A DNA stretch of 64,000 nucleotides from Gnetum montanum. Taxonomy: Eukaryota > Streptophyta > Gnetopsida > Gnetales > Gnetaceae. Below the pieces are notes generated by a model that saw only the letters and a program-made list of their open reading frames with translations, had not been told where the DNA came from and did not search any database. Shown piece by piece: positions 50,354 to 60,952 of this stretch (position 1 is its first letter; each line of letters starts with the position of its first letter). The stretch lies in NCBI GenBank assembly GCA_015680685.1, contig MNCI01007673.1, positions 6,830 to 70,829 of the forward strand. The letters run 5' to 3'. Position numbers and translations under genes: made by a program.

Positions 50354-50647
50354 TTGTTTATGATGTGGGGTTGATTGTATGATTTGTATTGATTATTGAG
50401 TGTGAGACTGATGGAAGAGGAGTTTGTGCCAAAATGTTTAGTGTGGCCAACAGGAGTTGCTTTGCAAGAGAATATTGCATGTGGGTAGTGTTAATTCCAG
50501 TATGTCATTGTCTTTGCTTTTGTTTTGTTCATTATATTTGCTTCTGATTTGTTCATATATATTTACACATACTTTGTATTTTGGTTAATTTTTAAATTCA
50601 TTGAATAAATTATTTCAAGGCACCCTCAACGTGTTTAACACAGAGTG

Positions 50648-50656
50648 TATAAATAG
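50648..50656 (+). promoter_or_regulatory. TATA box of the antisense gene
   Basis: TATAAATAG in the context GAGTGTATAAATAGGAG, on the plus strand, about 1.1 kb upstream of the first recognisable exon. It would start transcription near 50680, opposite to the retroelement. Non-coding exons may lie in 50680-51770. Confidence 0.5.
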
Positions 50657-51138
50657 GAGTTAGCGTGAACTGCAGGGTAGCCAACGACCAAGTTCAAGCA
50701 TTAACATCCCAGCGTGAACCCCCAAAGCTCAAGCGTGAACCTATTTTGCAGCATATACCAGGCTGAATATCAGGCAACATAGGCAAGGCCAGGCGTAGGT
50801 ATGGTACGGCGGTGGCGACCAAGGTGATATAGATCAGGGTGCAACGAGTCGGGTGGAAGGATTTGGTTAGACCTTAAGCATGAATGTGCAATGTGGACGT
50901 GCAACATGAACGTGAGGGTAAGGGCTCAAACCCCAGTGTGCAAGGTTAAAGCCCTAGCGTGAGCTTAGCTCATTATATTCTTTCTTTATGATGTCCATTA
51001 CTGAGATAGTTCCTCTGGTTTACCCTTGTTTTGTTTTTTTCATTATTTCCTGGTATGTTAATTGGGTCTTGTTGTTCTGATTCTTGCTTATTTGTTTAGG
51101 ATTTATTAGTGTTTTGAGTTCCACGAGATTCAGGGTTC

Positions 51139-51279
51139 AGCATGAATTTAGCATGCTACAGGGTCGAAACCCTAGCATGCAAGACACAGTGTGAACATAG
51201 CGTGCGGGGTCAAAACCCTAGCATGCAAGACGCAGCGTGAACACAGTGTGCAGGGTCAAAACCCCAACGTGTGAGATGC
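51139..51279 (+). repeat. Tandem repeat, three units of 46-49 bp
   Basis: Units start AGCATGAAT (51139), AGTGTGAAC (51188), AGCGTGAAC (51234), with a further start at 51280. Each contains GGGTCAAAACCC or GGGTCGAAACCC (an inverted pair) and GCATGCAAGA. The phrases resemble the element A LTR (AGCGTGAAGGCTG, GCATGCAGGGTT), suggesting that this leader derives from LTR-like sequence. Confidence 0.75.
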
Positions 51280-51774
51280 AGCATGAACATAAGGTTTAGC
51301 ATGCAAGCAGCGATGGGCAAGGGTAAGCAAGTAGAAGGCTAGGGGAGGAAGGAGCCTAGCTTGACCTTCACTAAAGAGAGTGAAGTGATGCTCCAATGTC
51401 TACCTAGACCCAGGATTCCATCATGGTCTGGATTAATGTGTAGGTAGGCTCTGACCCTTCATCAAAATTTGTGTTTTTCGCCTACTGTTCCTATCGGTTT
51501 GCCCCATTGTGTAGCATAATGGTTTCTCTAGCGTAAAGGTTGTTGAAGCATAAATGTTTTCATAGCTTGAAGGACATGTTCGGTGTGCGGGGTTTGTGAA
51601 TCCATGTTGCAGCGTGCAAGGTCTACACACTAGGGTTTGTAGTGTGCAGGGTCTGCATGTTGGGTGTGAAGAGAGCAGTAGTTTCTTTCCAAGTGTTGGC
51701 CACTAGGGTGAAATGTTATTTTATTATTCATTTTCTTGTATAGCTAATTTTCCATGATTTTTGAACACTTGCAG

Positions 51775-52577
51775 GAATTCCAAGCCTTTCCTCCTAGTGG
51801 TGGAGCTTGTCAGGGTTTTGGCGTGGTTTGGGCCCATTGATTCTAACGAACCTGCTCCTAATATGATCATTGATCAAAATGGGGTATGGTTCAAAATGGG
51901 TGTTAGCGAGTTTCTTCCCTTCATGCTAGAGAGCTTCAGCGTGGTAATATGGTCCCACTTAAGTGAACAGTTAGCATGGAGCGTGCTTGAGACCATGTTA
52001 CCAGGATCTTCGAATGGGGTAGTAGCTTTTATGGAGGACATCGATGAAGGAGTGCTTACAATTAAGGATGGTCCCTCTGGAGGACCCAGATCTACCCGTC
52101 CCTTGTCGTGTGTATGGGACTCATTGTTAGATGGCCTTCATCACATCAACAACACTTTATTCCTAGCTACTCACGTGCATACTTTATTCCAGAACCCTCC
52201 TGGAACTGTGTATCGGGTAGGCAGTTAAAGTTGTTCAATTTGTTGTTTTGCCTTATTGCCTAGCATTTGTTTATGTTTTAACTATCGTTTCTTTGCAGGC
52301 CTCAATTCGATAAAGAAGGAGTGTGCATAGATGATGATGGACTCGCTTTGGCTCGTACCACCTTAGAGGCTTTCATGGCAGGCCCCACTCTCCATGGTGC
52401 GGTGTTAGCCAAGACTAAGGGTGATATTGTTCATTTTCACAAACGATACTTAAGGGCACTTGCACAATGTGAGGCTAGGGGGTGGCTACATGGGGATTGG
52501 TCCCGTAATGGGCTAGTTTTCCACCGTGATTCTGATCTGGCCCCTGGCGTGAATCCATCGTCTGACGATGAGTCACG
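51775..52577 (+). pseudogene. Antisense gene, first exons: FCP1/NIF-like HAD domain (degenerate)
   Basis: Exon 51775-52216 follows a good acceptor (TTTTTGAACACTTGCAG); exon 52299-52577 follows TTTCTTTGCAG. Family-like features in order: a hydrophobic strand FLLVVELVRVLAWFG where FCP1/NIF HAD phosphatases have the catalytic DxDx(T/V); VSEFLPFMLESFSVVIWS (usual RPxxxEFLxxxxxxFxVxIWS); RPLSCVWDSL; NNTLFL and LFQNPP (usual NTLLIDDSPxKxxxNPP); GLALARTTLEAFMAG (usual LxxxLExLxxA). Both catalytic aspartates and the DD pair are absent, so phosphatase activity is unlikely. The two exons do not join in phase (one-base discrepancy). Domain call is an inference from pattern only. Confidence 0.4.
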
Positions 52578-52657
52578 GTATTTTCTTACGCCTTAGTTTG
52601 TTTGTTCAGCTACATCATTGGTTATATTGACTCCATGGTGTTATCTTGTGTGTACAG

Positions 52658-53689
52658 TGGACGTCCTCCCTGGTGGAGCCACTCACAACCGGGCTGACTG
52701 AGAGCACTTTGTCTATGAAATTCGGGGAAATCAGTGATGCACAAGGATGGTTACGTACTAAGGCACCGCCACATATCATCAGTTATTTGAGTGATGTGGG
52801 CCTCATGGATTTTTTTACTACTCTGAGCCCTATGCAGATGATTGGAATCGTTGATTCTTTCGACGAATCTATCACCTACTATAGCACTTGCATCAAGGGT
52901 GTCAAAGTGGTTTTCCATATGTCCGTGGGGTTCTTCTCAGACTTCTTTAGTGTACCAGCAGCTGGGACTAAAGTGATTTTGAATAGAGTGCAGAAAGAGC
53001 TCCATGTTGTCTGTGAATTGGAGGACTAGTTAGGTGTTCTTAAATGTGCTAAGGGATTCCCCATGTAGGGAAAATCAAAAGTAGCTGAAATTAATGAGTT
53101 GTATCCATGTTTAGAGCACGAGTGTTTCCCAAATCCCTGTCTTAGGTAAAGACTTTTGGGGTGGAACCTGTGCGTATCATGCGCACGATTCTGGAGACTC
53201 GGGTACGTTATAATTGGGCCAAGTTTTTACTTACAGGTTTCCATGGGAAGATAGTGAGGTTACGTTCAAACATTGAGGTGCAATCCCATTTCACCTTTGC
53301 ATTCTTTTCCGGTTACTTGTGTCAGCTGGCTGAATTTTTAGTTGTTCGTGTGGATAACAAGTACGTGTTAAGGGACTACAACCAACTATCTTGCCCATGG
53401 ATTCGCCACTTATTTGAGGTGGCCAAATCTCAAGATGCTCCCAAGGGGATTCACGAATCAGTTTCTATCACAACGGAGGGGTCATCTGGTCATTCAATTC
53501 ATATGCGTGATAGCGTAGGGTTGGAACCAGATAGTGTGCCCTATACTTCTAGGAGAGCCGATCAGGTGATCAAGGAAACAATCGGGAAAGCAAAATCAAA
53601 AATTTAGAAGCGTGAACATCCTAGAGAGGTTGCTCTAACTGCAGATGAACCAAGGATGAAATGTATACGGTTTAAGATGCCTGTAAGGG
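52658..53689 (+). pseudogene. Antisense gene, middle exons: plant transposon-protein-like domain
   Basis: Exon from 52658 (acceptor TGTGTACAG) is open to 53029. It reads GWLRTKAPPHIISYLSDVGL, MIGIVDSFDESITYYS and IKGVKVVFHMSVGFFSDFFS then VPAAGTKV. This order resembles the putative plant transposon protein domain found next to plant retroelements (a GW block, a VxEFYxN stretch, VxGVxxxxxxxxLxxxLxIPxxG). A donor CTTAG/GTAAAG at 53146 and acceptor TTTTTACTTACAG ending 53236 bound a probable intron. 53237-53689 reads YLCQLAEFLVVRVDNKYVLR and ends at donor GTAAGC (53690). One stop at 53605-53607 and a phase slip indicate decay. Function unknown. Confidence 0.45.
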
Positions 53690-53793
53690 GTAAGCTTGAT
53701 TCACTGATTTGTCCTTGTTTTATTATCATCATCGTTATTTTTACTTTTCGGTTGTTTATACAAAACTAATGTTGAACCTATGAATGTCACTAG

Positions 53794-55414
53794 AGTTGAC
53801 TTCTGAAGTAAAAAGAGAGAGGTTAGCACCGATCATCAAGAAGGAAGAGGTCTCAACGAACTTAAATGATGAGGACGAAACGGGTAGAGACAAGATGGGA
53901 GGAATGAAAGATCAGGAGAGAGATACCATAGAAGAGGATAACATCGATGATCAGGATGGAGTCGATGAGATGTTTGATGATTTCCTCAGAGGGAGGCTAG
54001 ACCTTGGCGATCCTCTGAATCGGGAGGAAGATAGAGATTTCAGTATATTCATCATATTATGTTTATTTTCCTTTTGAATTTTGTTTCTCATTATTCAAAG
54101 TTTTAATTTTATGTTTTTTTTTTTACTACTACTAGGTGAAAATGTTGAGACTAGGATGGTTCCTAATGTTCGTTTAGAAGCCCCTATGATGAAGGCTTCC
54201 ACAGAAACGACCACTAAAGTTAACCCGTCTCCTATGCACGAACCATTTACTTGGATCGAAATGCCAAGTAAAATGGATTTTATAATTGGTATCATTGATG
54301 AGGTAGTTGATCACATCCAGCAAGCTCATCCTGAAATAGGTACATATATCTTAAGTGTTTCGAATCCTTCAGTTTTTTGCATCTATTGCTATTGTCCAAT
54401 GTCTAATGTATGTTCTCCTCATATGAGCTGGGGCTAAACTGAAATGAGATCCATCTGAGGCCACTTGTATTGATAGTTTGCCTGGACTGCCTCTAGAGAT
54501 TGAGCAAGTACCCCAACAGATCTATGATGAAGTGGTAGAATGTGTTGTACAGAATGCCAAGTCTCTTTAGACTTGTAGGTGCTCCATTGAGAGGCTATGG
54601 TTGCAGATTCAGGTAGGAGAAAAAGAGATTTTCAAGCTATCATCAGAACAGGATGATCTCAAATCATGCTATGAGTTCGCCTCGACAAGGTTAACAAGTG
54701 ATCGTTCTTGGCAAACTTCTGAGATTACTTATAACAGATATTGAAATTTATTAAATTGCCAAGTATCAATGACTCAGGAGCTAGCAAAGTGTAAGGCACA
54801 AATAGATTTACTGAACCTCAAATGTTAGGATTGGAAGGCTTTCGCTTCTAAGGTGTGGAAATGGGGTCAAGATGAAAAGACTCATAAGTATCATTATAAA
54901 AAATTGTTAAAGGAGGTATCTATAAAGAAGCATCAGCTGGAGGTGTTTGTTGAGGGTTTAGGTCTACGCTCTTCATTTGATGCGTTTGCTAAGCATACTG
55001 TGGTGGAGATGGAATTTCCCAAGAGGGTAATCACCATAGCTTCTGGGGAGGTTTCTATGGGCGATTTTCCTCTGAAACGTCCCACTTGATCCATAGTGGA
55101 CAAAGGGAAGGCTTTGGCCAACATTGATTTGGACCTTGATGGGACCGACTGGGCAAGTGTCTCTGAAGAAGAAATCCTTCGTCGATTGGAATTCGGTCTA
55201 GGAGGGTCTTCTTCAGTAAGTCGTTTAAACTTGTGAATTTTTTTTATTAAATAACTTTTGGAATTCTTCTCTTTTCTTTTTGTGTTAATCATTTTGTTTT
55301 ACCTTTTCATAGGGTCAAGGTGATGACGATGGTCAAGAAGGTGGCCCCAGCAGAGTGGGGACCCATGGTACCGAGGAGTCTGAGGGGGACACCCCTCCCG
55401 ACCCTGATGCTTAG
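53794..55414 (+). pseudogene. Antisense gene, last exons: acidic and coiled-coil tail
   Basis: Exons 53794-54042, 54136-54339, 54428-55215 and 55313-55414. Introns of 104 bp (53690-53793), 93 bp, 88 bp and 97 bp each start GT and end AG, and all four junctions keep one open phase (1, 1, 1, 0). The first exon is Lys/Glu/Asp-rich (IIKKEEVSTNLNDEDETGRD), the long third exon is helical and coiled-coil-like, and the last ends EESEGDTPPDPDA with a stop at 55412-55414. Stops within the long exon (54445, 54568, 54742, 54829, 55087) are mostly C-to-T types. It is a decayed copy of a real spliced gene lying opposite to the retroelement. Confidence 0.7.
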
Positions 55415-55955
55415 TTTTAATTTTGGTATTATCATCACTCATGTTTTTACATGAGTCACAAACAGAATGTTTTGCTTTGGATTGTATATGAACTGATGGA
55501 TGGAATCGGTTAACTATTGTAATTGTCTAGTTGTATATGAATATAATTTTTTTTTTTTGTTATTAACATGATTATGTATGTGATCTATGTATCATGTGAG
55601 GACATTGCACTAAGTTGTAATTTGATGTTGATACATTTATACTATTTTTTTGATTGAGTTTTCTGTTATTCATTTTTTTTTTGAATTTTAAGTTTGTTTG
55701 AACATTGATAAGTGTAGATTTAAAGTGAAAATCTTTTGGGCTTAAATGTAAACACGATGCAACAATGTAAAATGTTGTTGTTCGTTTTGTTGTTTAAGTG
55801 TAATGCATGAAGTAGGAATAGAAGTAGGAACATAATCATGTAAAAAGGGGAATATGAAGGAAAACTATGGCTAATCACACAACAACGCAATAGGGTAAGC
55901 ATAAATTCGAACTATAAACTTGAATTGAGAGAAAAGGAATGTAAGAAAATCCTCT

Positions 55956-56200
55956 AGTTTAAGGCCATTCCAGGCCATGGGCATATGTGTATTAGTTTAA
56001 AGTCATGATGGACTGTAGTCTTGATGTTCTAGTTTAAAGCCATTCTAGGCCCCGTGTACTAGTTTAAGGCCATTTCAGGCCATATGTAAACAAGAGAAGT
56101 TTCAAGTGATACTAGTGGGTTCCTTGGTAAACCGACCATTTCTGGTCGTGGCTAGTTTTATGTCGTTGTGGACATGTGGTAGTTTAACATCATTTCGGAC
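55956..56200 (+). repeat. AGTTTA-hairpin repeats, copy 2 (between PR stop and antisense gene)
   Basis: Six units with irregular spacing starting at 55956: AGTTTAAGGCCATTCCAGGC, AGTTTAAAGTCATGATGGAC, AGTTTAAAGCCATTCTAGGC, AGTTTAAGGCCATTTCAGGC, AGTTTTATGTCGTTGTGGAC, AGTTTAACATCATTTCGGAC. The central 12-14 bases are self-complementary, and both arms change together in several units (GGCC/GGCC versus GTC/GGAC). Confidence 0.85.
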
Positions 56201-56212
56201 GAGGAATGGTGT

Positions 56213-57181
56213 TTAGTGGTTTAGCAATTTTTTGATTTTTCTTAATTTAACGTTAGGAGTAACGCTGATAGGTGTGATCCTGTACTCAGCATCCCCTTCT
56301 CTGATTATGTTAAATGGTAATTCAGCCCAAGGGACGTCTGATGGAATAGGCTCTATGTTGTTGTCTTCTAGTGTTTCCGTGTGTACAGTAGTTTCGATGT
56401 TTGGTGTAGTTTCTAGGTTAGGCGGTATATGTACAGTTTCAAGTCTAGGTGTTTCTATGTTCGGTAAAGTTTGATTTATGTCTAATGGATCATTGTTTAC
56501 TATTTGCATGCAACTTTGTTTTTCATTTGTGTCATCCTGTTTAGGCTCTTCAAACTTAACCTCTGAATCTTGGTCTGTATCTGTATGTGATGAGATGGTA
56601 GATGTAGCAGCATCTCCGTGTATAATGATTTCACCACCTTTGTAAGGCAAGTGAATCTCTTGGTGTATGGGGGAAGAGACTGCTTTGGGTTGGGCTAGCC
56701 AGGATCTTCCTAATATTAAATTGAACCCTCGCATTTCGTCGATGATAACAAAGTTAGCAGATGTGGGGAATCGATCCCCTGCTATAAAGTCCAAAGTTAT
56801 GGTGCCTTTTACTACTACACGTGATCCACTAAATGATTTTAAACATGTGGTGGAGGTTGGTCTAATTAGTTCTGTAAGCCCTAATTGTTCAATGATGGCG
56901 TAGGATACTACGTTTGTGGCGGCTCCATCATCTACATGCACCCGATGTACTTTGAATTGATTTACTTGTATCATTATGAACATAGGTGCGATTTTTACTT
57001 CTCTCGTCTTCTCATCAATTTTGATGTTGTTAGTGTGGAAGCCTAGTGATTTAGAAGTTGATCCTTGAGGCGAATACATTACCACATGAATTGAAAGTTC
57101 ATTCGGAGGTAAGTCTTCACTTACTGGGATTGATGTTAACATACGTACTAGGGCTTCGCGATGAGTTTGAGAAGTTAACAT
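56213..57181 (-). CDS. pol: Aspartic protease ORF of element A
   Basis: 322 codons open. The N-terminal third links to gag. The protease has VHVDDGAATNVVSYAIIEQL as active site (plant Tat elements usually have VDGGSS or similar; Asp and Gly are kept), KGTITLDFIAGDRFP, then FNLILGRSWLAQPKAV and SPIHQEIHLPYKGGEIIIHG, the (L/I)LGRxWLxxxKAVxSxxHQ end typical of Tat proteases. A Thr/Glu/Pro-rich 130-residue tail follows with ETP/ETT repeats and a stop at 56213. It is separated from RT by about 6 kb, so RT expression would need splicing or a separate message. Confidence 0.85.
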   Translation of the reverse strand: MLTSQTHREALVRMLTSIPVSEDLPPNELSIHVVMYSPQGSTSKSLGFHTNNIKIDEKTREVKIAPMFIMIQVNQFKVHRVHVDDGAATNVVSYAIIEQLGLTELIRPTSTTCLKSFSGSRVVVKGTITLDFIAGDRFPTSANFVIIDEMRGFNLILGRSWLAQPKAVSSPIHQEIHLPYKGGEIIIHGDAATSTISSHTDTDQDSEVKFEEPKQDDTNEKQSCMQIVNNDPLDINQTLPNIETPRLETVHIPPNLETTPNIETTVHTETLEDNNIEPIPSDVPWAELPFNIIREGDAEYRITPISVTPNVKLRKIKKLLNH

Positions 57182-57583
57182 CAGGTCATATAGACTTAAT
57201 GAAGTTTTTTTCTACTTAAGTACCTGCGTGACCTATGTTAGGGCTATTGCTAAATCTTTACTATTAGGTGCAGGCTTGTTAGTGGTTACTTGGTCCATCA
57301 AGCCCAGTAGTCTTATCTCATGTGTAGCTAGTTTGACGTTTTCTTCCGTAACTGTCGATTTGGATGCATCATGTATTCCCGATGATTCTCACTTATAGCT
57401 CATGTTTGGTTCATTAGTAGGTGATGCCATGGGTACTGCACTTAATGGACTAGGCTTGGAGGATCCTAAGGCTAGCTGTTGACATTCTTTCTTAAATCGT
57501 TCCCATGTGAGCCTGTCTGCCAGGCATTCTCGCGTGCGGCACAGGGGAACATTTGGTTTCTACACATCTAGTTGCTTTGGGAC

Positions 57584-60449
57584 CTATATGTCGTATGGAG
57601 TAGGATGGGGTTGCAATTGGACTGTTGAAGGTGGTTGAATGTCAAGCTGCCTAGGCACCCTAACAACATACAGGGTCGGTTTATTTTGTGTTTGCGGGGT
57701 GGAAGGTTGGTGGTTATCAGGGTGTTTGGGTATCCTGACAACATAAAGAGTTGGTCTAGTTGGGGGTTGTACTTCCATAGTTATGACCACAGGTAGCACC
57801 TGGAAGTACATAGGGAGCGGGCCGGGTAGGAGGTTACGTGTTTGCAGTAGCAGCGACGGGAGGTACACGCATGACGTATGGTTTTGGTGGTATGCTAGAG
57901 GCTACCACCATGGGGGGTATCCAAATCACATAGGGTCTTTGTAGGTTAGGAGGGTTACATGGAGAGTATGATGATTGAGGTGCGGGTGTTTGTGCAATAG
58001 GAGGAATACGAACTACAAATGGTCTCTTTGGTATTTTCTGTTCATTATCTGAGTAAATGATGTAAATCCTAGGTGCTTCTTGTTCGTTTTCTAGGTAGAT
58101 AGTGTTAATTACATACGGAGCTTCCTTAGTATTTAGAGGATCCTTATATATGCCCATGGCCTGGTCTTGTGGTTTGACCGGGTTGGCCTCATCAAAAGTG
58201 ATCTCACCTCCGTCAATCATCCATTGAATATCTTGTTTAAGGGTGAAACAATAGTCAGTGCCATGCCCATTGCATTGATGATACTCACAAAAGCAGTCTA
58301 TTCTAAAGCCTCTTGGAACTGGGGGCTCATCTGGCATTTCCAAGCTTGGGTTCTCGACCAACTGACAGAATCGATCATGTCTTTGGATTGCTGCAAGGGA
58401 TAATTTTTTATGCTTCATTAGCCCGACCTTCAAGAGTTGGTCAAATAATTGCGAGGGTTTCATGAGCAACGGTGTGTATTGAGAGGGGTCTCTCCTCTCG
58501 AAGTTTCTCGCATGACCTGGCATAGGATTTTGTGATGTGGATGGTTCGGGTGCAGTAGTGGGAGCAAGTCTAGCATAGTTAGTAGGGGCAGTAGGTGGTT
58601 TGCCTTGTTGTCCCACACTCGTTTGTTGTGTTTCTACTACTTCTGCTATAGTTGCCTTAGCCTTTTCTTTGTCTTTCTTATTATGTTGGTTTTTAAAGGC
58701 TGAATAGGCGGGGTCATGGCTATTTTGGGCTGCCTCTTCTATGTTCTTTATTTGTACAAATGCTTGGCTAAGAGTGCGTGCACTAAGATAGTATAATTTG
58801 AACTTCACAAAATCATTAATGATCCCTTTTAGAATAGTGAGGAGATAAGTCTCCGGGATTGGATCATGGAGCTCATTGAGGGCAACACTCCACCATTGAA
58901 TAAATTTTTGAATAGGTTCAAACGGTGCTTGCTTGACCTGTATGAGCCTATCAAGTATTGCTTTAGGCTTTAAGTTATACTTGAACCTAGTAACGAACTG
59001 GTGTAATGAATCTTCCAAAGAATATATGGAGTTTTGGGGCAATGCCCAATACCAGTCAAGTGCTCTCCCTGTGAGGGACATGGGGAACACTCGCAAGATG
59101 GCATGTGGCCATGCCTGAAGAAACACGCACTCTAGTCTAAACGTTACAAGATGGGTGTTGGGGTCTGTTTCCCCATTGTATTTGGTTAACGTGGGTAGGG
59201 AAACACCTTTAGGTAATGTTAGAGGTGGAATCAAAGAGTTGATAGGGTCATCTTGATAAAAATCTACTATCTTAAGCTCTTCGTCGGTAGCTGTTTTGAG
59301 GCGCTTGACCTCGTCAGTTAGCTCTTGCATTAGTTTGTTGGCTTCAGCCCAGTCTTGAACATTAGGTGAGATGGTAGATTGATTATGTTGTGTGGTATAC
59401 AAGTTAGATTGTTGTATGGTGGGCGGGAAAGAGGAAAGTTGAGTGGTTGGAGGTTGCGCTTGTGGAATATTCATGGTAGGTGCTGCTAAGGGTGGCATAC
59501 TGTAAGGAAAGGATTGTTGTTGTTGTTGTTGCTGTACTTGAGGGATGTTCATGGGTGGAATTGTAGGAGGTGGTACGTTGTAGTTAGGGGGTTGATGTGC
59601 TTGTGTACCAGTCCCAGCCCACTTTCCAGTCATGATTTGTGAGGGAACGCCCTGAACTTGTTGAATTGAAGTGATGAAGGATGTTCTTTGGGTTTGGATC
59701 TGTGATATATAGTGCACAGATGTAGAAGCAAGTATCACATATGGCATCTCGATCACTCGGGGTGGGAAGGTTTCTCCTACATTGGTTTGTGGGGTTTGTT
59801 GTTGGGGTTGTATTTGCAAGAGAGGGGATAATGTGGTAATGGAAGAAATAGTGGTGAGGGGTATATTGAGTTGGGCATCAGTCATTGGGGGAGTCGGAAT
59901 AACTGTGGATGCTTCTTGTTGAGGCACATGTGCTTGGGTGATTTTAAATGACTGGAGGAACATAGTTTCCCCTGTGAATGCGTGAAACAATGGGTTCGCG
60001 TAAGTTTGTGGGCTAAGGGTATGGTATGAATCTTCATGTTTGGACTAAGCTGCAAAGTCATCCTCCTCTTCCAATTGAGGATTTTCCATAGACTGGTCTA
60101 AAGATTGATTCCTGGCTAGGAGGAGCTTTGAGATAAGTTCAGAGTAGTGCTCTGGAAGAGGGATGATGTCATACAAGGAAGGGATGAACTCATGTCCTCC
60201 CCTATGAAACAGTTCATATTGTCTCTTAGCCTCCATTTCAGTTTGATCCACTGTTGGGACGGCTTGGATTTTTATGCATATAGAATTATATTGTTCCTGT
60301 GTGATAACATTAAATGATGGATTTCTCCCTTGCAGTCTGAGAGACTGACGAGGTCCCGCTGTGGGTTGCACTGTGGGCAGTGGGATGGTCATGGGGCCAA
60401 CGGTATCTGTAATGGGCTTGGTTAAAATGTTGGTATTGATGATATTCAT
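57584..60449 (-). pseudogene. gag: Gag of element A (one stop, C-terminal frameshift)
   Basis: The frame is open from 60572; MNIINTNILTK at about 60449 is the likelier start because element F is similar from there on. One stop (60042-60044) precedes the 718-codon stretch 59990-57834. Order: a Gln/Pro-rich region (polyQ near 59520), LTKYNGETDPN, LVTFRLECVFLQAWPHAILR, MSLTGRALDWYWALPQNSIY, FKYNLKPKAILDRLI (gag core, about 59200-58750), then FCEYHQCNGHGTDYCFTLKQ, a CxxHxxxGHxTxxC motif typical of Tat gags (about 58255-58310). The C-terminal part repeats PYVxRxPP-like boxes. These continue in another frame in 57868-57584 (TLYVVRIPKH, TLYVVRVPR), so a frameshift lies near 57850. Confidence 0.85.
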
Positions 60450-60654
60450 GGTAAAGAGGTCATGAACATAAGAAGTATACGCAGACAAAAATCTGGTTAA
60501 GTGCAAAAGTATGAACAGCTTGCTCAGCATACAGCATACAGGCACTGTTGTCAACGTGAAGGGACTGATCATAGCATGTGAACTAAGCTCACGACGTGCA
60601 AGTTGTGACAGTCAGCATACAAATAGAGTGATGAGCATGTAGGGTAACTAGGAA

Positions 60655-60811
60655 GTGTGTAGATAGAGTCTATAGCATGCAGGTTGTCAGGTAGCATGTA
60701 TGTAGAGTCTACAACATGCAGGTTGTCGGGCAGCATGTAGACAAGGTCTACAGCATGCAGGTTGTCAGGCAGCATGTAGATAGAGTCTAAGGTGTGCAGG
60801 TAAGTTGGGCA
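60655..60811 (-). repeat. Minisatellite in the leader of element A, 4 x 39 bp
   Basis: Starts at 60655, 60694, 60733, 60772 (next boundary 60812). Unit GCATGTAGATAGAGTCTAYA, then GCATGCAGGTTGTCAGGCA. Read on the minus strand (60847-60569) it encodes a 13-residue repeat of the type MLPDNLHAVDSIY. It lies between PBS and gag. Confidence 0.9.
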
Positions 60812-60929
60812 GCAATTGGACGCTAGGAATGTTGCAGAATAGGGCAATGTAAATGTGAGAAAATAGGGTGGTAAATTAGAAGCATAGGGGGTGGGCGTAT
60901 GAGATCAGATTAGATTAAAGCAGTTTCAG

Positions 60930-60947
60930 GCCCTCCTTCTAGTGCCA
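60930..60947 (-). promoter_or_regulatory. Candidate primer-binding site of element A
   Basis: The minus strand reads TGGCACTAGAAGGAGGGC five bases after the 5' LTR (spacer GAAAA). It begins TGG as required to pair with the CCA end of a tRNA. I could not assign the tRNA from memory. Confidence 0.6.
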
Positions 60948-60952
60948 TTTTC

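Noticed and set aside
50135-50374. Plus-strand ORF with repeated SLRPYRADY decapeptide.
   Set aside because: It is the translation of the 30-bp array; no start context or conservation evidence.
56232-56903. Plus-strand ORFs opposite the protease.
   Set aside because: Shadows of the open minus-strand protease frame, which has clear motifs.
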